This document shows, in pieces, positions 18,562-27,232 of a DNA stretch of 64,000 nucleotides (the stretch's first letter is position 1; each line of letters starts with the position of its first letter). The notes below the pieces were generated by a model, which had not been told where the DNA came from, did no database searches, and saw only the letters and a list, made by a program, of their open reading frames with translations. A program made the translations under genes and the position numbers. Origin of the DNA: an uncultured Alphaproteobacteria bacterium (lineage in GTDB: Bacteria > Pseudomonadota > Alphaproteobacteria > HIMB59); assembly GCA_902521465.1 (NCBI GenBank), contig CABYRL010000001.1:248001-312000 (forward strand). The letters run 5' to 3'.

Positions 18562-19864
18562 ACTTCTTTTCGTCGGTAGGTTTGATTTCTGACTTAACAG
18601 CATCCGTAACCCAAGCTTTATTTACTACTTCAGTTTTTTGATCACTGAGGTTTGCATCAAAACTAATTCTCTCAAGAATTTTTTCAAACATTGTTTGTAA
18701 TCTTCGTGCGCCAATATTTTCTACCTCAGTATTTATTTGTTCAGTAAGAGTTGCTATTTCTTCTAAAGCCTCATCCTCAAACTTTAATTCAATATTTTCT
18801 GTCGCAAATAGTGACTTATATTGTTTGGTTAAGCTATTATCAGTTTCTTTTAAAATTCTAATAAAATCATCTTTTTTAAGAGCATTTAATCTTACTCTTA
18901 CAGGCAGCCTTCCTTGAAGTTCTGGGAGTAAATCACTTGGTTTGGATTGATGAAAAGCACCAGAAGCAATAAATAAAATATGATTTGTCTCGATTGTTCC
19001 ATATTTTGTGCTGACAACTGTACCTTCAATAAGTGGGAGTAAATCTCTTTGCACTCCTTCTCTTGAAACATCCCCGCCTCTTCTTTCACTATTAGGTGCG
19101 ATTTTGTCAATTTCGTCAATAAAAACTATTCCACTTTCCTGAACACTTTTAATAGCATTTTGAACAACATTTTGTTTTTCAGCGATTTTCTCAATTTCTT
19201 CTTGAATAAGCGGCTCATAAGCTTCGCCTATTTTAAGTTTTGTTTTCTTTTTATTTTTTAAACCTTTACCAAATATATCATTCATATTAATCATTCCCAT
19301 TTGAGCACCAGGCATTCCTGGTATGTCCAATGATTGGAAAGGATTGGATTTTTGATCTAGTGCTATTTCGATCTCTTTATCATTAAGTTGATTATCTCTT
19401 AGCATCAACCGAAATTTTTCCTTGGTTTCTTCACTTGGATTGTCACCAAGCAATGCCTTTAAAACAATTTCTTCTGCATTTGTTTTGGCTTCATCTATGA
19501 AACGATCTCTTATCTTTTTCTTTTCTAAATTAATTGCAACTTCAATTAAATCTCTAATTATTTGTTCAACATCTCTTCCTACGTATCCAATTTCTGTAAA
19601 TTTAGTTGCCTCCACTTTTATAAACGGTGATTGTGTAAGTTTAGCTAATTTTCTTGCAATCTCAGTTTTACCGCAACCCGTTGGCCCAATCATTAATATA
19701 TTTTTTGGGATGATATCATCTCTAAGCGTCTCATCCTTTACATTTAATCTTCTCCAACGATTACGAAGGGCTATGGCGACTGCTTTTTTTGCATCATCTT
19801 GACCAATCACATAGCGGTCAAGTTCTTCTTTAATAACTTTTGGAGTAAGTGATTGGCTATCCAT
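18551..19864 (-). CDS. hslU: ATP-dependent protease ATPase subunit HslU
   Basis: AAA+ unfoldase of the HslUV protease. Walker A GPTGCGKT is at residues 60-67 and Walker B IVFIDEIDK is in the second half, preceded by the I domain rich in charged helices (about 110-240). GARRLQTMFEKILE is the sensor-2 region. The protein ends in EKKFIL, a hydrophobic tail of the kind that docks in HslV pockets. Length 437 is normal. It begins at the stop codon of hslV (one-base overlap). Confidence 0.97.
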   Translation of the reverse strand: MDSQSLTPKVIKEELDRYVIGQDDAKKAVAIALRNRWRRLNVKDETLRDDIIPKNILMIGPTGCGKTEIARKLAKLTQSPFIKVEATKFTEIGYVGRDVEQIIRDLIEVAINLEKKKIRDRFIDEAKTNAEEIVLKALLGDNPSEETKEKFRLMLRDNQLNDKEIEIALDQKSNPFQSLDIPGMPGAQMGMINMNDIFGKGLKNKKKTKLKIGEAYEPLIQEEIEKIAEKQNVVQNAIKSVQESGIVFIDEIDKIAPNSERRGGDVSREGVQRDLLPLIEGTVVSTKYGTIETNHILFIASGAFHQSKPSDLLPELQGRLPVRVRLNALKKDDFIRILKETDNSLTKQYKSLFATENIELKFEDEALEEIATLTEQINTEVENIGARRLQTMFEKILERISFDANLSDQKTEVVNKAWVTDAVKSEIKPTDEKKFIL

Positions 19865-20415
19865 TAGATTTTAATTTCTGAGATGTTTAGAGTATCATTT
19901 GTATAAATACAAAGCTCTGCAGCAACTTTAAGTGACTCTGCCGCAATTTCTTTTGCTGACAAATTAGATTTTCTTTTTAGAGCCCTTGCTGCGCTTAGAG
20001 CAAAGTTGCCACCTGATCCAATTGCAACTATACCTTCTTGAGGTTCCAGAACGTCACCGGTTCCGCTAATAAGATATGTTTCACTCTTATCAGCTGCAAT
20101 AATCATCGACTCTAATCTTCTTAGATACCTATCGGTTCTCCAATCTTTAGCTAGTTCTACACAAGCTCTTTTTAGATTATATGAAAATTCTTCGCACTTT
20201 TTCTCCAGTCTATCAAAAAGAGTTAATGCATCGGCGGTTGATCCAGCAAACCCAACAATAATTTGATCATTATGAAATGTTCTAATTTTATTGGCGTTTG
20301 ACTTAATTACTGATGTCCCCAACGTTACTTGTCCATCAGATGCTATAACAACACTCTCACTATCACGAACGCAAACAACAGTTGTTGAGCGTATTATTGT
20401 TTTATTTTTATCCAT
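19864..20415 (-). CDS. hslV: HslV protease peptidase subunit
   Basis: Threonine peptidase of the proteasome-like HslUV complex, degrading damaged or regulatory proteins. The propeptide ends before TTVVCVRD, leaving Thr 11 as the catalytic N-terminal residue after processing. VIASDGQVTLG and GFAGSTADALTLF are family signatures, and IGSGGNFALSAARAL follows. 183 residues is normal. It diverges from hisB across only 38 bases. Confidence 0.97.
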   Translation of the reverse strand: MDKNKTIIRSTTVVCVRDSESVVIASDGQVTLGTSVIKSNANKIRTFHNDQIIVGFAGSTADALTLFDRLEKKCEEFSYNLKRACVELAKDWRTDRYLRRLESMIIAADKSETYLISGTGDVLEPQEGIVAIGSGGNFALSAARALKRKSNLSAKEIAAESLKVAAELCIYTNDTLNISEIKI

Positions 20416-20419
20416 TATT

Positions 20420-20433
20420 CCTATAAATATAGG
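20420..20433. promoter_or_regulatory. Dyad in the hslV-hisB divergent gap
   Basis: CCTATA-AA-TATAGG is a perfect inverted repeat in the middle of a 38-base gap between two divergent start codons. Both promoters must overlap this gap or lie within the opposite gene. The dyad could be a shared operator or opposed -10 boxes (TATAGG / TATAGG). Function is inferred from place and symmetry only. Confidence 0.35.
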
Positions 20434-20453
20434 TACTAAATAGCTGATTACAA

Positions 20454-21038
20454 ATGCGTGAATTTACATTTAATAGAGACACTAAAGAAACAAAAATATC
20501 AATAAAAATTAACCTTGACGGCTCAGGAGTAAATAAAATTGATACTGGGATTGCTTTTTTTGATCATATGCTTCAACAAATAAGTACTCACAGCTTGATA
20601 GACTTAGAGTTAAAATGTGATGGAGACCTAAAAGTCGATATGCACCATACTGTTGAAGATGTTGGCATTGCTTTAGGCGAGAGTATAAAAAATGCTCTTG
20701 GTGATAAAAAAGGTATTACACGATTTGCATATTCTTATGTTTCTTTTGATGAAACATTAACAAGATCAGTCATTGATCTTTGTAATCGCCCATATTTTAT
20801 TTGGAATGTTAAAACATCATTAGAAAAAGTTGGTGAAATGGACCAAGAGTTATTTTCGGAATTTTTTAAATCTATAGTTACTGAGTCAAGAATGAATTGC
20901 CATATCGAAACGTTATATGGAAAAAACAATCACCATATCATTGAGAGCTGTTTTAAATCATTTGCGTTATCCTTGAAAAAAGCAATATCTGTTGACCCCA
21001 GAAAAACAAGTATTCCTAGTTCTAAAGGGAAACTTTGA
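20454..21038 (+). CDS. hisB: Imidazoleglycerol-phosphate dehydratase
   Basis: Sixth step of histidine synthesis, a manganese enzyme. Metal-binding motifs FFDHMLQQISTHS (about 36-48) and DMHHTVEDVGIALG (about 63-76) with their His and Glu residues are intact, as is the later HHIIESCFKSFA. 194 residues is the length of the single-function enzyme, without the phosphatase domain seen in E. coli HisB. Its stop overlaps the TTG start of hisH. Confidence 0.96.
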   Translation: MREFTFNRDTKETKISIKINLDGSGVNKIDTGIAFFDHMLQQISTHSLIDLELKCDGDLKVDMHHTVEDVGIALGESIKNALGDKKGITRFAYSYVSFDETLTRSVIDLCNRPYFIWNVKTSLEKVGEMDQELFSEFFKSIVTESRMNCHIETLYGKNNHHIIESCFKSFALSLKKAISVDPRKTSIPSSKGKL

Positions 21039-21664
21039 AAAAAAAAGTCATAGGACTTATTGACGGTCAATCTGGAAATATTGGATCGATCAATAAAGCA
21101 ATCAAAGATATTATAAAAGGAAGGCCATATCGATTAAAGATTATTAAAGGTCATTTCAACTATTCTTCGTTTGATAAAATTATTTTGCCTGGACAAGGTG
21201 CTTATGCCACTCTTATGTCAAATTTAAAAAAATTAAAAATTATTAAACCACTAAAAGAATACTTAGAAAATAACTCTTCATACTTAGGTATTTGCGTCGG
21301 GATGCAAATTCTATCTGATTGGGGATATGAAGATAAAATTACAAGAGGTTTAGGAGTTATTAGCGGAGACATTAAAAAATTTAGAAATAAAAAACTTATA
21401 ATTCCCCATATGGGATGGAACACAATTAACTTAAACAATGATGACACTATTATTACAAATAGTTTCGATAAAAAGGATTTTTACTTTGTTCACAGTTACA
21501 TTTTCCAAAATATTAAAAAATCAAATGTTTTAGCTTTCACTCATTATGGTCAAAAATTTCCTTCTATTGTAAAGAAAGGCAACATTTATGGAGTGCAATT
21601 TCATCCTGAAAAAAGCCACAAACACGGCCTAAATTTAATAAAAAATTATATTTTGAAATCATGA
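21035..21664 (+). CDS. hisH: Imidazole glycerol phosphate synthase, glutaminase subunit HisH
   Basis: Class I glutamine amidotransferase that feeds ammonia to HisF. The nucleophile Cys is in YLGICVGMQIL (near residue 88) and the His-Glu pair is in GVQFHPEKS near the C terminus. The oxyanion PGQGAY strand is present. Start is TTG overlapping the hisB stop; the first ATG is far downstream and would remove the first domain strand. 209 residues is normal. It overlaps hisA by 4 bases. Confidence 0.94.
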   Translation: MKKKVIGLIDGQSGNIGSINKAIKDIIKGRPYRLKIIKGHFNYSSFDKIILPGQGAYATLMSNLKKLKIIKPLKEYLENNSSYLGICVGMQILSDWGYEDKITRGLGVISGDIKKFRNKKLIIPHMGWNTINLNNDDTIITNSFDKKDFYFVHSYIFQNIKKSNVLAFTHYGQKFPSIVKKGNIYGVQFHPEKSHKHGLNLIKNYILKS

Positions 21665-22371
21665 ATATATTCCCAGCAATTGACATAATAGACGGAAAAT
21701 GTGTGCGATTAACCAAAGGTATCGTCGATGATAAAACAACCTATCAGCATTCCCCCCTTGATATGGCAAAAACATATCAAGATGCAGGTTTCAATACTAT
21801 CCATGTTGTCGACTTAGATGCTACTCTAGGAAAAGGTAATAACAATCAAGTTCTGAGCGAAATTAGAAGAAAAATTGATATTAATATTGAAGTCGCTGGC
21901 GGTATAAGAACCAAGGAAGCGATTATTGAAAAAATTAATGAAGGATTTAATACAATTGTAATTGGAACCTTTGCGATAAAGAATATTGATGACGTTTTAA
22001 ATTTTGACGATACTTTAATTAAAAAACTATCCATTGCTTTGGATATAAAAGATAATCAAATTGCTTCTCATGGCTGGCAAGAGACAACTGATCAATCCTT
22101 GGAGTACATTGTAGACAAATACAACAACCGACCTATTCATTCCTACTTTGTCACTGATGTTGCTAATGATGGAATGCTGTCTGGCTTAAATATGGAAACA
22201 TTTAATTCTATAAAAAAATTAACTGATAAGCATATTACCATTGGAGGAGGCGTTAAAGACCTTAATGATATTGAATTGAGTAGATCAAATGGTTTCAATA
22301 ATGTTGTTGTAGGTAAAGCTATATACGAAAATAAAATATCTATCGATAGTCTGGCTCAGTTCAATGCTTAA
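21661..22371 (+). CDS. hisA: ProFAR isomerase HisA
   Basis: TIM-barrel isomerase converting ProFAR to PRFAR. The first strand FPAIDIIDGKCVRL has the catalytic Asp; VAGGIRTKE is the first phosphate-binding loop; FVTDVANDGMLSG carries the second catalytic Asp; IGGGVKDLND closes the barrel. 236 residues matches the family. It overlaps hisF by 8 bases, so the four his genes form one translationally coupled unit. Confidence 0.95.
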   Translation: MNIFPAIDIIDGKCVRLTKGIVDDKTTYQHSPLDMAKTYQDAGFNTIHVVDLDATLGKGNNNQVLSEIRRKIDINIEVAGGIRTKEAIIEKINEGFNTIVIGTFAIKNIDDVLNFDDTLIKKLSIALDIKDNQIASHGWQETTDQSLEYIVDKYNNRPIHSYFVTDVANDGMLSGLNMETFNSIKKLTDKHITIGGGVKDLNDIELSRSNGFNNVVVGKAIYENKISIDSLAQFNA

Positions 22372-23116
22372 AACAAGAATAATCCCATGCCTTGATGTTA
22401 TTAAAAATAAAGTTGTTAAAGGTGTTAATTTTAAAAACATAAGAGTCATGGGTAATGCAGTTGAAATGGCAAAATATTACTCTTTATCAGGTGCTGATGA
22501 GCTTTGTATGCTTGATATAAATGCATCATATCAAAATAGAAAAACATTTATTAAAACTGTTGAGTCAATAGCTAAGGTTATAAATATCCCTTTAACCGTA
22601 GGTGGAGGAGTTTCAAATTTAAGTGATATAACAGATTTGCTTAATGCAGGAGCAGATAAAGTGTCAATTAATTCCGCAGCAGTAAAAAATCCAAAATTAA
22701 TAAGACAAGCCTCATTGAGACATGGCTCTCAATGCATAGTCGTAGCAATTGATGGAAAAAGGCATAAAAATAAAATGAAAGTTGTCATCAAGGGTGGAAG
22801 AGAAATTACCAAAAATGAACTAATTACTTGGGCAAAAAAAGTACAAACTCTTGGTGCTGGAGAAATATTAATGACCTCAATGGATACTGATGGTGTCCAA
22901 AATGGTTTCGATAGCAATATGCTAAAAAAAGTAACTAGTAATGTTGGTATTCCTGTAATTGCTAGTGGTGGTGTTGGAAGTCTTGAACATTTTTATTTAG
23001 GTTATTTGACAAAATCCACTGGTTTGTTAGCTGCGAGCGTATTTCATTCTAGAAAATATAAAATAAAGACTGTAAAAAAATATCTTAGTAGTAAAGGTGT
23101 TCCTGTCAGATTATGA
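22364..23116 (+). CDS. hisF: Imidazole glycerol phosphate synthase, cyclase subunit HisF
   Basis: Produces imidazole glycerol phosphate and AICAR using ammonia from HisH. CLDVIKNKVVKG at the start holds the catalytic Asp near residue 11, VAIDGKR has the other near 127-130, and VGGGVSNLSD, MDTDGVQNGFD and ASGGVGSLEHF are the phosphate-binding loops. 250 residues is normal. The usual hisE does not follow; a HIT-family gene overlaps its stop instead. Confidence 0.96.
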   Translation: MLKTRIIPCLDVIKNKVVKGVNFKNIRVMGNAVEMAKYYSLSGADELCMLDINASYQNRKTFIKTVESIAKVINIPLTVGGGVSNLSDITDLLNAGADKVSINSAAVKNPKLIRQASLRHGSQCIVVAIDGKRHKNKMKVVIKGGREITKNELITWAKKVQTLGAGEILMTSMDTDGVQNGFDSNMLKKVTSNVGIPVIASGGVGSLEHFYLGYLTKSTGLLAASVFHSRKYKIKTVKKYLSSKGVPVRL

Positions 23117-23448
23117 GCTATGATAAAGAAAATATTTTTGCAAAAATTTTAAAAGGTGAAATTCCTTGTGATAAGGTTTTTGAAAATGAGCATGTGCTTT
23201 CATTTAAAGATATTAGCCCAAAAGCAAAAACACATATCTTAATTATACCTAAGAAACCCCTACTTGATATTTCAGATTTCTTACAAAACGCAGACAGCTT
23301 ATGTCAAACCAATTTTTGGAAATCTGTCGATGAAATTATAGATATTTTAGGTCTAAGAGATAAGGGTTTTCAAATTAAGACACATAAAGGAAAAGATGGA
23401 GGCCAAGAGGTATTTCATTTTCATCTACATTTGTTAGCAGACGTTTAG
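23113..23448 (+). CDS. HIT-family nucleotide hydrolase
   Basis: Histidine-triad protein of the Hint branch (purine nucleoside phosphoramidase type). The triad is FHFHLHLLA at the C-terminal end, and IFAKILKGEIPCDKV plus FKDISPKAKTHILIIPKK are the N-terminal family motifs. 111 residues is normal. It overlaps hisF with ATGA and ends one base before the convergent BON-domain gene. Biological substrate unknown. Confidence 0.92.
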   Translation: MSYDKENIFAKILKGEIPCDKVFENEHVLSFKDISPKAKTHILIIPKKPLLDISDFLQNADSLCQTNFWKSVDEIIDILGLRDKGFQIKTHKGKDGGQEVFHFHLHLLADV

Positions 23449-23449
23449 T

Positions 23450-24013
23450 CTATCTCATTTGAATGTAATTAATTATATCTAAGACACCCTTTATATTCTT
23501 AGCGTGTTCAATTACCATATCTATTTCTTTTTGATCACTGGAAACACCAAACAGATATACAATTTGTTTTTGTACTTCAAAGTCGTATTTAAATTTTTTT
23601 ATATTAGAGTCTGTGAAAATCTTTGTAAAAAGTTGTGTACTTATAAATTTGTCTTTGGCTATATCATCAAGCCCATATCCGGTATCAATTGATATTTCAT
23701 TAAGCACTTCATTTACACCATCTTGTTGCCAAGCTAGCCTTACCGCTTCTAAGCGCATGTCACCGTAGGGCACTACTCCTGTTAAGAGAACTCTTCCTAA
23801 TTCAACTTCAACATCAATTCTTGTGAATAAAGTTGCATCGTAAGAAAAATATTTCTCTTTTATAGCAAGTTTAATAGTGGCATCATCCCAACTTTCACTA
23901 AAAGTTTTTTCATCCTCGTTTTCCTTAATAACAGTTTTTGCACCTGTAGATACAAGTGACGGCCCACAACCAATGAAAAATATTGATATTAGAAGTATAA
24001 AATTCTTAATCAT
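23450..24013 (-). CDS. BON-domain lipoprotein
   Basis: A 187-residue lipoprotein (hydrophobic segment 3-14, lipobox FFIGC). Two BON domains are visible: SWDDATIKLAIKEKYF through VNEVLNEISID, and DKFISTQLFTKIFTDSNIKKFKYDFEVQKQIVYLFG through VLDIINYIQ. It resembles DolP/OsmY-type proteins, which bind phospholipid and help maintain the outer membrane. It follows rsmI with an 8-base overlap; BON lipoproteins close to rsmI are common in proteobacteria. Confidence 0.85.
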   Translation of the reverse strand: MIKNFILLISIFFIGCGPSLVSTGAKTVIKENEDEKTFSESWDDATIKLAIKEKYFSYDATLFTRIDVEVELGRVLLTGVVPYGDMRLEAVRLAWQQDGVNEVLNEISIDTGYGLDDIAKDKFISTQLFTKIFTDSNIKKFKYDFEVQKQIVYLFGVSSDQKEIDMVIEHAKNIKGVLDIINYIQMR

Positions 24014-24824
24014 TTTTTAAATCAATTGATAATTTATAAAAATCATTCCTTGATATTTTATACTTACTTTTAAGCTGTTGATAAGCCTTTTTTACGCCTA
24101 CCTCGTTAATTATCGTCTTTATCTCTCTAAAATTGATGTCTTCAATTTTGTCAGGCTCTTTTTCAATGCTAACAGCTAAAACTAACTCACCTTTAATTCC
24201 AGAGTAATTAAAATTTTCATAATTTTTTGAATCTATATGTATTCTTTCTTCATATAGTTTTGTCAGTTCTTTAAGTATGACAATCTCAAATCTTTCCGAA
24301 ATAGAGGCAATAGCATAAACGTCCTTAGGTAATTGTTGTTTAGTTGAGTAAATAATTAAATTATTAATTTTATTTTCTAAGAGAGTTTTTTCTTTATGTT
24401 CTTTTTTTTTGGGAAGAAAACCAACAAAGGTAAATTTCTTTTTATTTAAAAAACCACTAAGTTGAATGCCTGAGATTAAAGCGCTAGCACCGGGTATGGA
24501 ATATACATTTACCTGATTTTTAAACAAAAAATTAATTAATTGGTTTCCTGGATCAGATATAAGGGGAGAGCCAGAGTCTGATATCAATGATATCACCTGA
24601 TTAGATTTTAATAATTTATATATGTAATCTTTCTTTTTTTCAAAGTCGTGATCTGTGTACTTAGATAATGATGTTTTGATAGCATATCTTTTCAAAAGCT
24701 TTTTACTATTAGTGGTGTTCTCACATAAAATTAAATTAGAATTTTTTAAAATATTTATAGCTCTTAATGTGATATCATCTAAATTTCCTATGGGAGTTGA
24801 AACTAAATAGAGACCAGGGTTCAT
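24006..24824 (-). CDS. rsmI: 16S rRNA 2'-O-ribose C1402 methyltransferase RsmI
   Basis: Methylates the 2'-O of C1402 in 16S rRNA. From the chosen ATG it starts MNPGLYLVSTPIGNLDDIT, exactly the family N terminus, then LCENTTNSKKLL, ISDSGSPLISDPG and FTFVGFLPKK, all signatures. An upstream in-frame ATG (24860) would add 12 residues unlike the family and overlap the divergent gene. 272 residues is normal. Only one base separates its start codon from the divergent lipoprotein start codon. Confidence 0.94.
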   Translation of the reverse strand: MNPGLYLVSTPIGNLDDITLRAINILKNSNLILCENTTNSKKLLKRYAIKTSLSKYTDHDFEKKKDYIYKLLKSNQVISLISDSGSPLISDPGNQLINFLFKNQVNVYSIPGASALISGIQLSGFLNKKKFTFVGFLPKKKEHKEKTLLENKINNLIIYSTKQQLPKDVYAIASISERFEIVILKELTKLYEERIHIDSKNYENFNYSGIKGELVLAVSIEKEPDKIEDINFREIKTIINEVGVKKAYQQLKSKYKISRNDFYKLSIDLKND

Positions 24825-24825
24825 T

Positions 24826-25902
24826 ATGAGTTTATTTAAAAATATAATTATATTACTCACATTAATATCATTTTTTAGTTGTGCCCCAACAACAATCGAG
24901 AAAAAAAAGCCGATTGAAAAAGCACAAGAAAAAGTTGAAGAGATAGAAATTGTTCAAGAGAAAGAGGAGGAAATTGAGAAAGTTGAAACAATAAAGAAGC
25001 CATTAAAACCTGGAGATAAAATAATCGACTTTAATAATATCGATAAAATAATTGTCTTATTATCAGACGATGAAATTTTAACATCCTTGTTTTATGATGT
25101 TTTTATTAAAGAAATCGATAACTTTCCTGATATCAAAAAAATAGAGTTTATCTATTCAATTGATGAAATACAAAACTCAATCAACAATTCTCTCATTATA
25201 GGCCCCACCAATTCAATAGATTTGTTCGACTTGCCAAATAAACTTGGTGAAAATACATTCACGATTTCTTTATCAAATGACCTCTCTGTAATGAATAAGT
25301 ATGCAGATAATGAAATCATTTTCGTATTTAGCAGCCCTTACCAACACGTTGAAATACTTGGGGATTATATCAATTCATCAAACTCACTTGGTGTATTATA
25401 CAAACAAAACGAATATGGATTAAAATTATTTGAATATTTTAAAGATACCTACCCATTAAAATATATTAAATCATCTCCATTTGGAGACAGCGCAGTAGAT
25501 TTGGAATTATCAGTGAAGTTGATGGGAGACTTAAATACATATGACAACATAATTATTTTCGATGATACTTTTAGTTATAAAGATTTAGTAGGATATTTAG
25601 CAACAGAGGACGGAACTTATCCTCTTGAGAGAACATTCCTAATTGACAATTTTTTAGAGCAAAGAAAGAATTTAGAAAATTATTATAAGCCTATTAATCG
25701 GACTTTCTTGCAAAATATAGATTTGACTACCATGGATGAACCGCATCGGGAATTCTTCTTCAGGAACTCTGTAAAAATATCACTTACTATTGCTAACCAA
25801 ATTCTAAAAAACAATTTTTTACCAAGTGCTATTGACCATGAGGATTTTGGAAAATTGCCGTTAGAAAATATGATGATTAATTATCCTGTAATATTTGATT
25901 AG
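24826..25902 (+). CDS. LpoA/LppC-like lipoprotein (penicillin-binding-protein activator type)
   Basis: A 358-residue lipoprotein with signal FKNIIILLTLISFFSC (Cys 19), then a Glu/Lys-rich stalk (about 24-65), then a periplasmic-binding-type domain with KIIVLLSDDEIL and IIFDDTFSYKDLVGYLAT. The stalk and domain order, and the place divergent from rsmI, are those of the LppC/LpoA family that stimulates peptidoglycan synthases. The family is poorly conserved, so the assignment is part motif, part synteny. Its 3' end overlaps convergent rdgB by 26 bases. Confidence 0.65.
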   Translation: MSLFKNIIILLTLISFFSCAPTTIEKKKPIEKAQEKVEEIEIVQEKEEEIEKVETIKKPLKPGDKIIDFNNIDKIIVLLSDDEILTSLFYDVFIKEIDNFPDIKKIEFIYSIDEIQNSINNSLIIGPTNSIDLFDLPNKLGENTFTISLSNDLSVMNKYADNEIIFVFSSPYQHVEILGDYINSSNSLGVLYKQNEYGLKLFEYFKDTYPLKYIKSSPFGDSAVDLELSVKLMGDLNTYDNIIIFDDTFSYKDLVGYLATEDGTYPLERTFLIDNFLEQRKNLENYYKPINRTFLQNIDLTTMDEPHREFFFRNSVKISLTIANQILKNNFLPSAIDHEDFGKLPLENMMINYPVIFD

Positions 25903-26476
25903 ATAATTTTTTAAAAGCATCATACCTGTGAGAGTTTAATAATTTTTGCTTCTCATTCATTTCAGCGAATGTCTTATTGTTATCCGTAGGAATAAAATAT
26001 GGATCATAACCAAAACCATTATTACCTCTTTTATTTTTTATTATAATACCTGGTATGGATCCTGATACCATATATCTTTGGTTTGTTCCTAAAACGCAAA
26101 TAGAACAAAAAAAAGACGCATCAATATAACTTAAACTTTCAAATTTGCTAAAAATGAAATCTATAACTTTTTGCTCCCCTCCTAGTTTTTTTGCCTCTCT
26201 TGCTGTCTTTATTCCTGGATAGTTATTTAATTTATTTACAACAAATCCACTATCATCACATAGTACAAGTGTATTTGTTTTACTTAAAAAATATTTAGAT
26301 TTAATTTCACAATTTTCTTCAAAAGTTTCACCATCTTCAGTAGGTTCACCAATATTGTTAAACTCATTTAGATTTATAACTTCATATTCAGTAAATAGAT
26401 TGAAGTACTTTATATAAAAAATAAATTCCTTTAATTTTCCAGTATTATTAGTGCCAAGTAATAAATTATTTTTCAA
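25877..26476 (-). CDS. rdgB: XTP/dITP pyrophosphatase RdgB
   Basis: House-cleaning enzyme removing xanthosine and inosine triphosphates. Start TTG gives KNNLLLGTNNTGKLKEF, the family N terminus (usual xATxNxGK). EDGETFEENCEIKSKYF, LCDDSGFVVNKLNNYPG with catalytic Asp, and GNNGFGYDPYFIP are signatures. The longer reading from 26521 would overlap rph by 56 bases and add 15 unlike residues; the TTG start gives an 11-base overlap. 199 residues is typical. Confidence 0.92.
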   Translation of the reverse strand: MKNNLLLGTNNTGKLKEFIFYIKYFNLFTEYEVINLNEFNNIGEPTEDGETFEENCEIKSKYFLSKTNTLVLCDDSGFVVNKLNNYPGIKTAREAKKLGGEQKVIDFIFSKFESLSYIDASFFCSICVLGTNQRYMVSGSIPGIIIKNKRGNNGFGYDPYFIPTDNNKTFAEMNEKQKLLNSHRYDAFKKLSNQILQDN

Positions 26477-27191
26477 TTGCCAAGTTTTGAATATTGAAAA
26501 TTTCTGGCATCGATCCCTCAACTAGTTCTATAAAACTCATAATAGTTTTCTTGCTAAATTTAGCTTCTTCACCAGTAGATTGAAACTCAATAAATTGACC
26601 ATCATTTGCCATTACCACATTGCAATCTACCTCAGCACTCGAGTCTTCAATGTAATTTAAATCTATACATGATGTTCCTTTAACAACACCAACCGATATT
26701 GCTGCAACTTGATTTACTATAATTGCCTTTGATAAATTAAATTTATTTTTGAACTCATTAATTGATCGAACAAGACTAACGTATCCGCCAATTATAGATG
26801 CTGTCCTTGTTCCTCCATCAGCACTAATCACATCACAATCAATCTTGATAGTTTTTTCGCCAAGTATATCTAAATTAACAGCACACCTTAAACTTCTTCC
26901 AATAAGTCTCTGAATTTCTTGTGTTCTTCCAGACTGTCTACCTTTAGCTGCCTCTCTGTCCATTCTTTCAGATGTAGAAGAAGGTAGCATACCATATTCT
27001 GCAGTTAACCAACCTTTCCCAGAATTTCTTAAAAACCCAGGAACTCTATCTTCAATAATAGCTGAGCAACAGACATGAGTATTTCCTAACTTAACTAAAC
27101 ATGATGATTGATTATTTGGTTGAAAGCCTGGAATTATTTCTAAACTTCTAATTTTAGAGAGTTCTCTATCATTTCTTGTATATCCAGACAT
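26466..27191 (-). CDS. rph: Ribonuclease PH
   Basis: Phosphorolytic 3' exoribonuclease that trims tRNA precursors. N-terminal MSGYTRNDRELSKIRSLEI, then CSAIIEDRVPGF, GWLTAEYGMLPSST, RQSGRTQEIQRLIGRSLR and CDVISADGGTRTASI, are all family motifs in order. Length 241 is normal. It precedes rdgB, a common pairing, and is divergent from hrcA (41 bases between start codons), also a common arrangement in alphaproteobacteria. Confidence 0.97.
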   Translation of the reverse strand: MSGYTRNDRELSKIRSLEIIPGFQPNNQSSCLVKLGNTHVCCSAIIEDRVPGFLRNSGKGWLTAEYGMLPSSTSERMDREAAKGRQSGRTQEIQRLIGRSLRCAVNLDILGEKTIKIDCDVISADGGTRTASIIGGYVSLVRSINEFKNKFNLSKAIIVNQVAAISVGVVKGTSCIDLNYIEDSSAEVDCNVVMANDGQFIEFQSTGEEAKFSKKTIMSFIELVEGSMPEIFNIQNLAIEK

Positions 27192-27232
27192 TTATGTTTT
27201 ATTATTTTAAATTATAAGATTAATTAAGATTA

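Noticed and set aside
24825-24860. Upstream ATG for rsmI
   Set aside because: Adds 12 residues before the canonical MNPGLYLVSTPIGN start and overlaps the divergent lipoprotein signal peptide.
26477-26521. Upstream ATG for rdgB
   Set aside because: Would overlap rph by 56 bases; the extra residues are rph codons read out of frame.
26630-26650. Possible CIRCE half-site (CAGCACTCGAG) inside rph
   Set aside because: Only a partial match without the inverted second arm, inside coding sequence and on the wrong side of hrcA.
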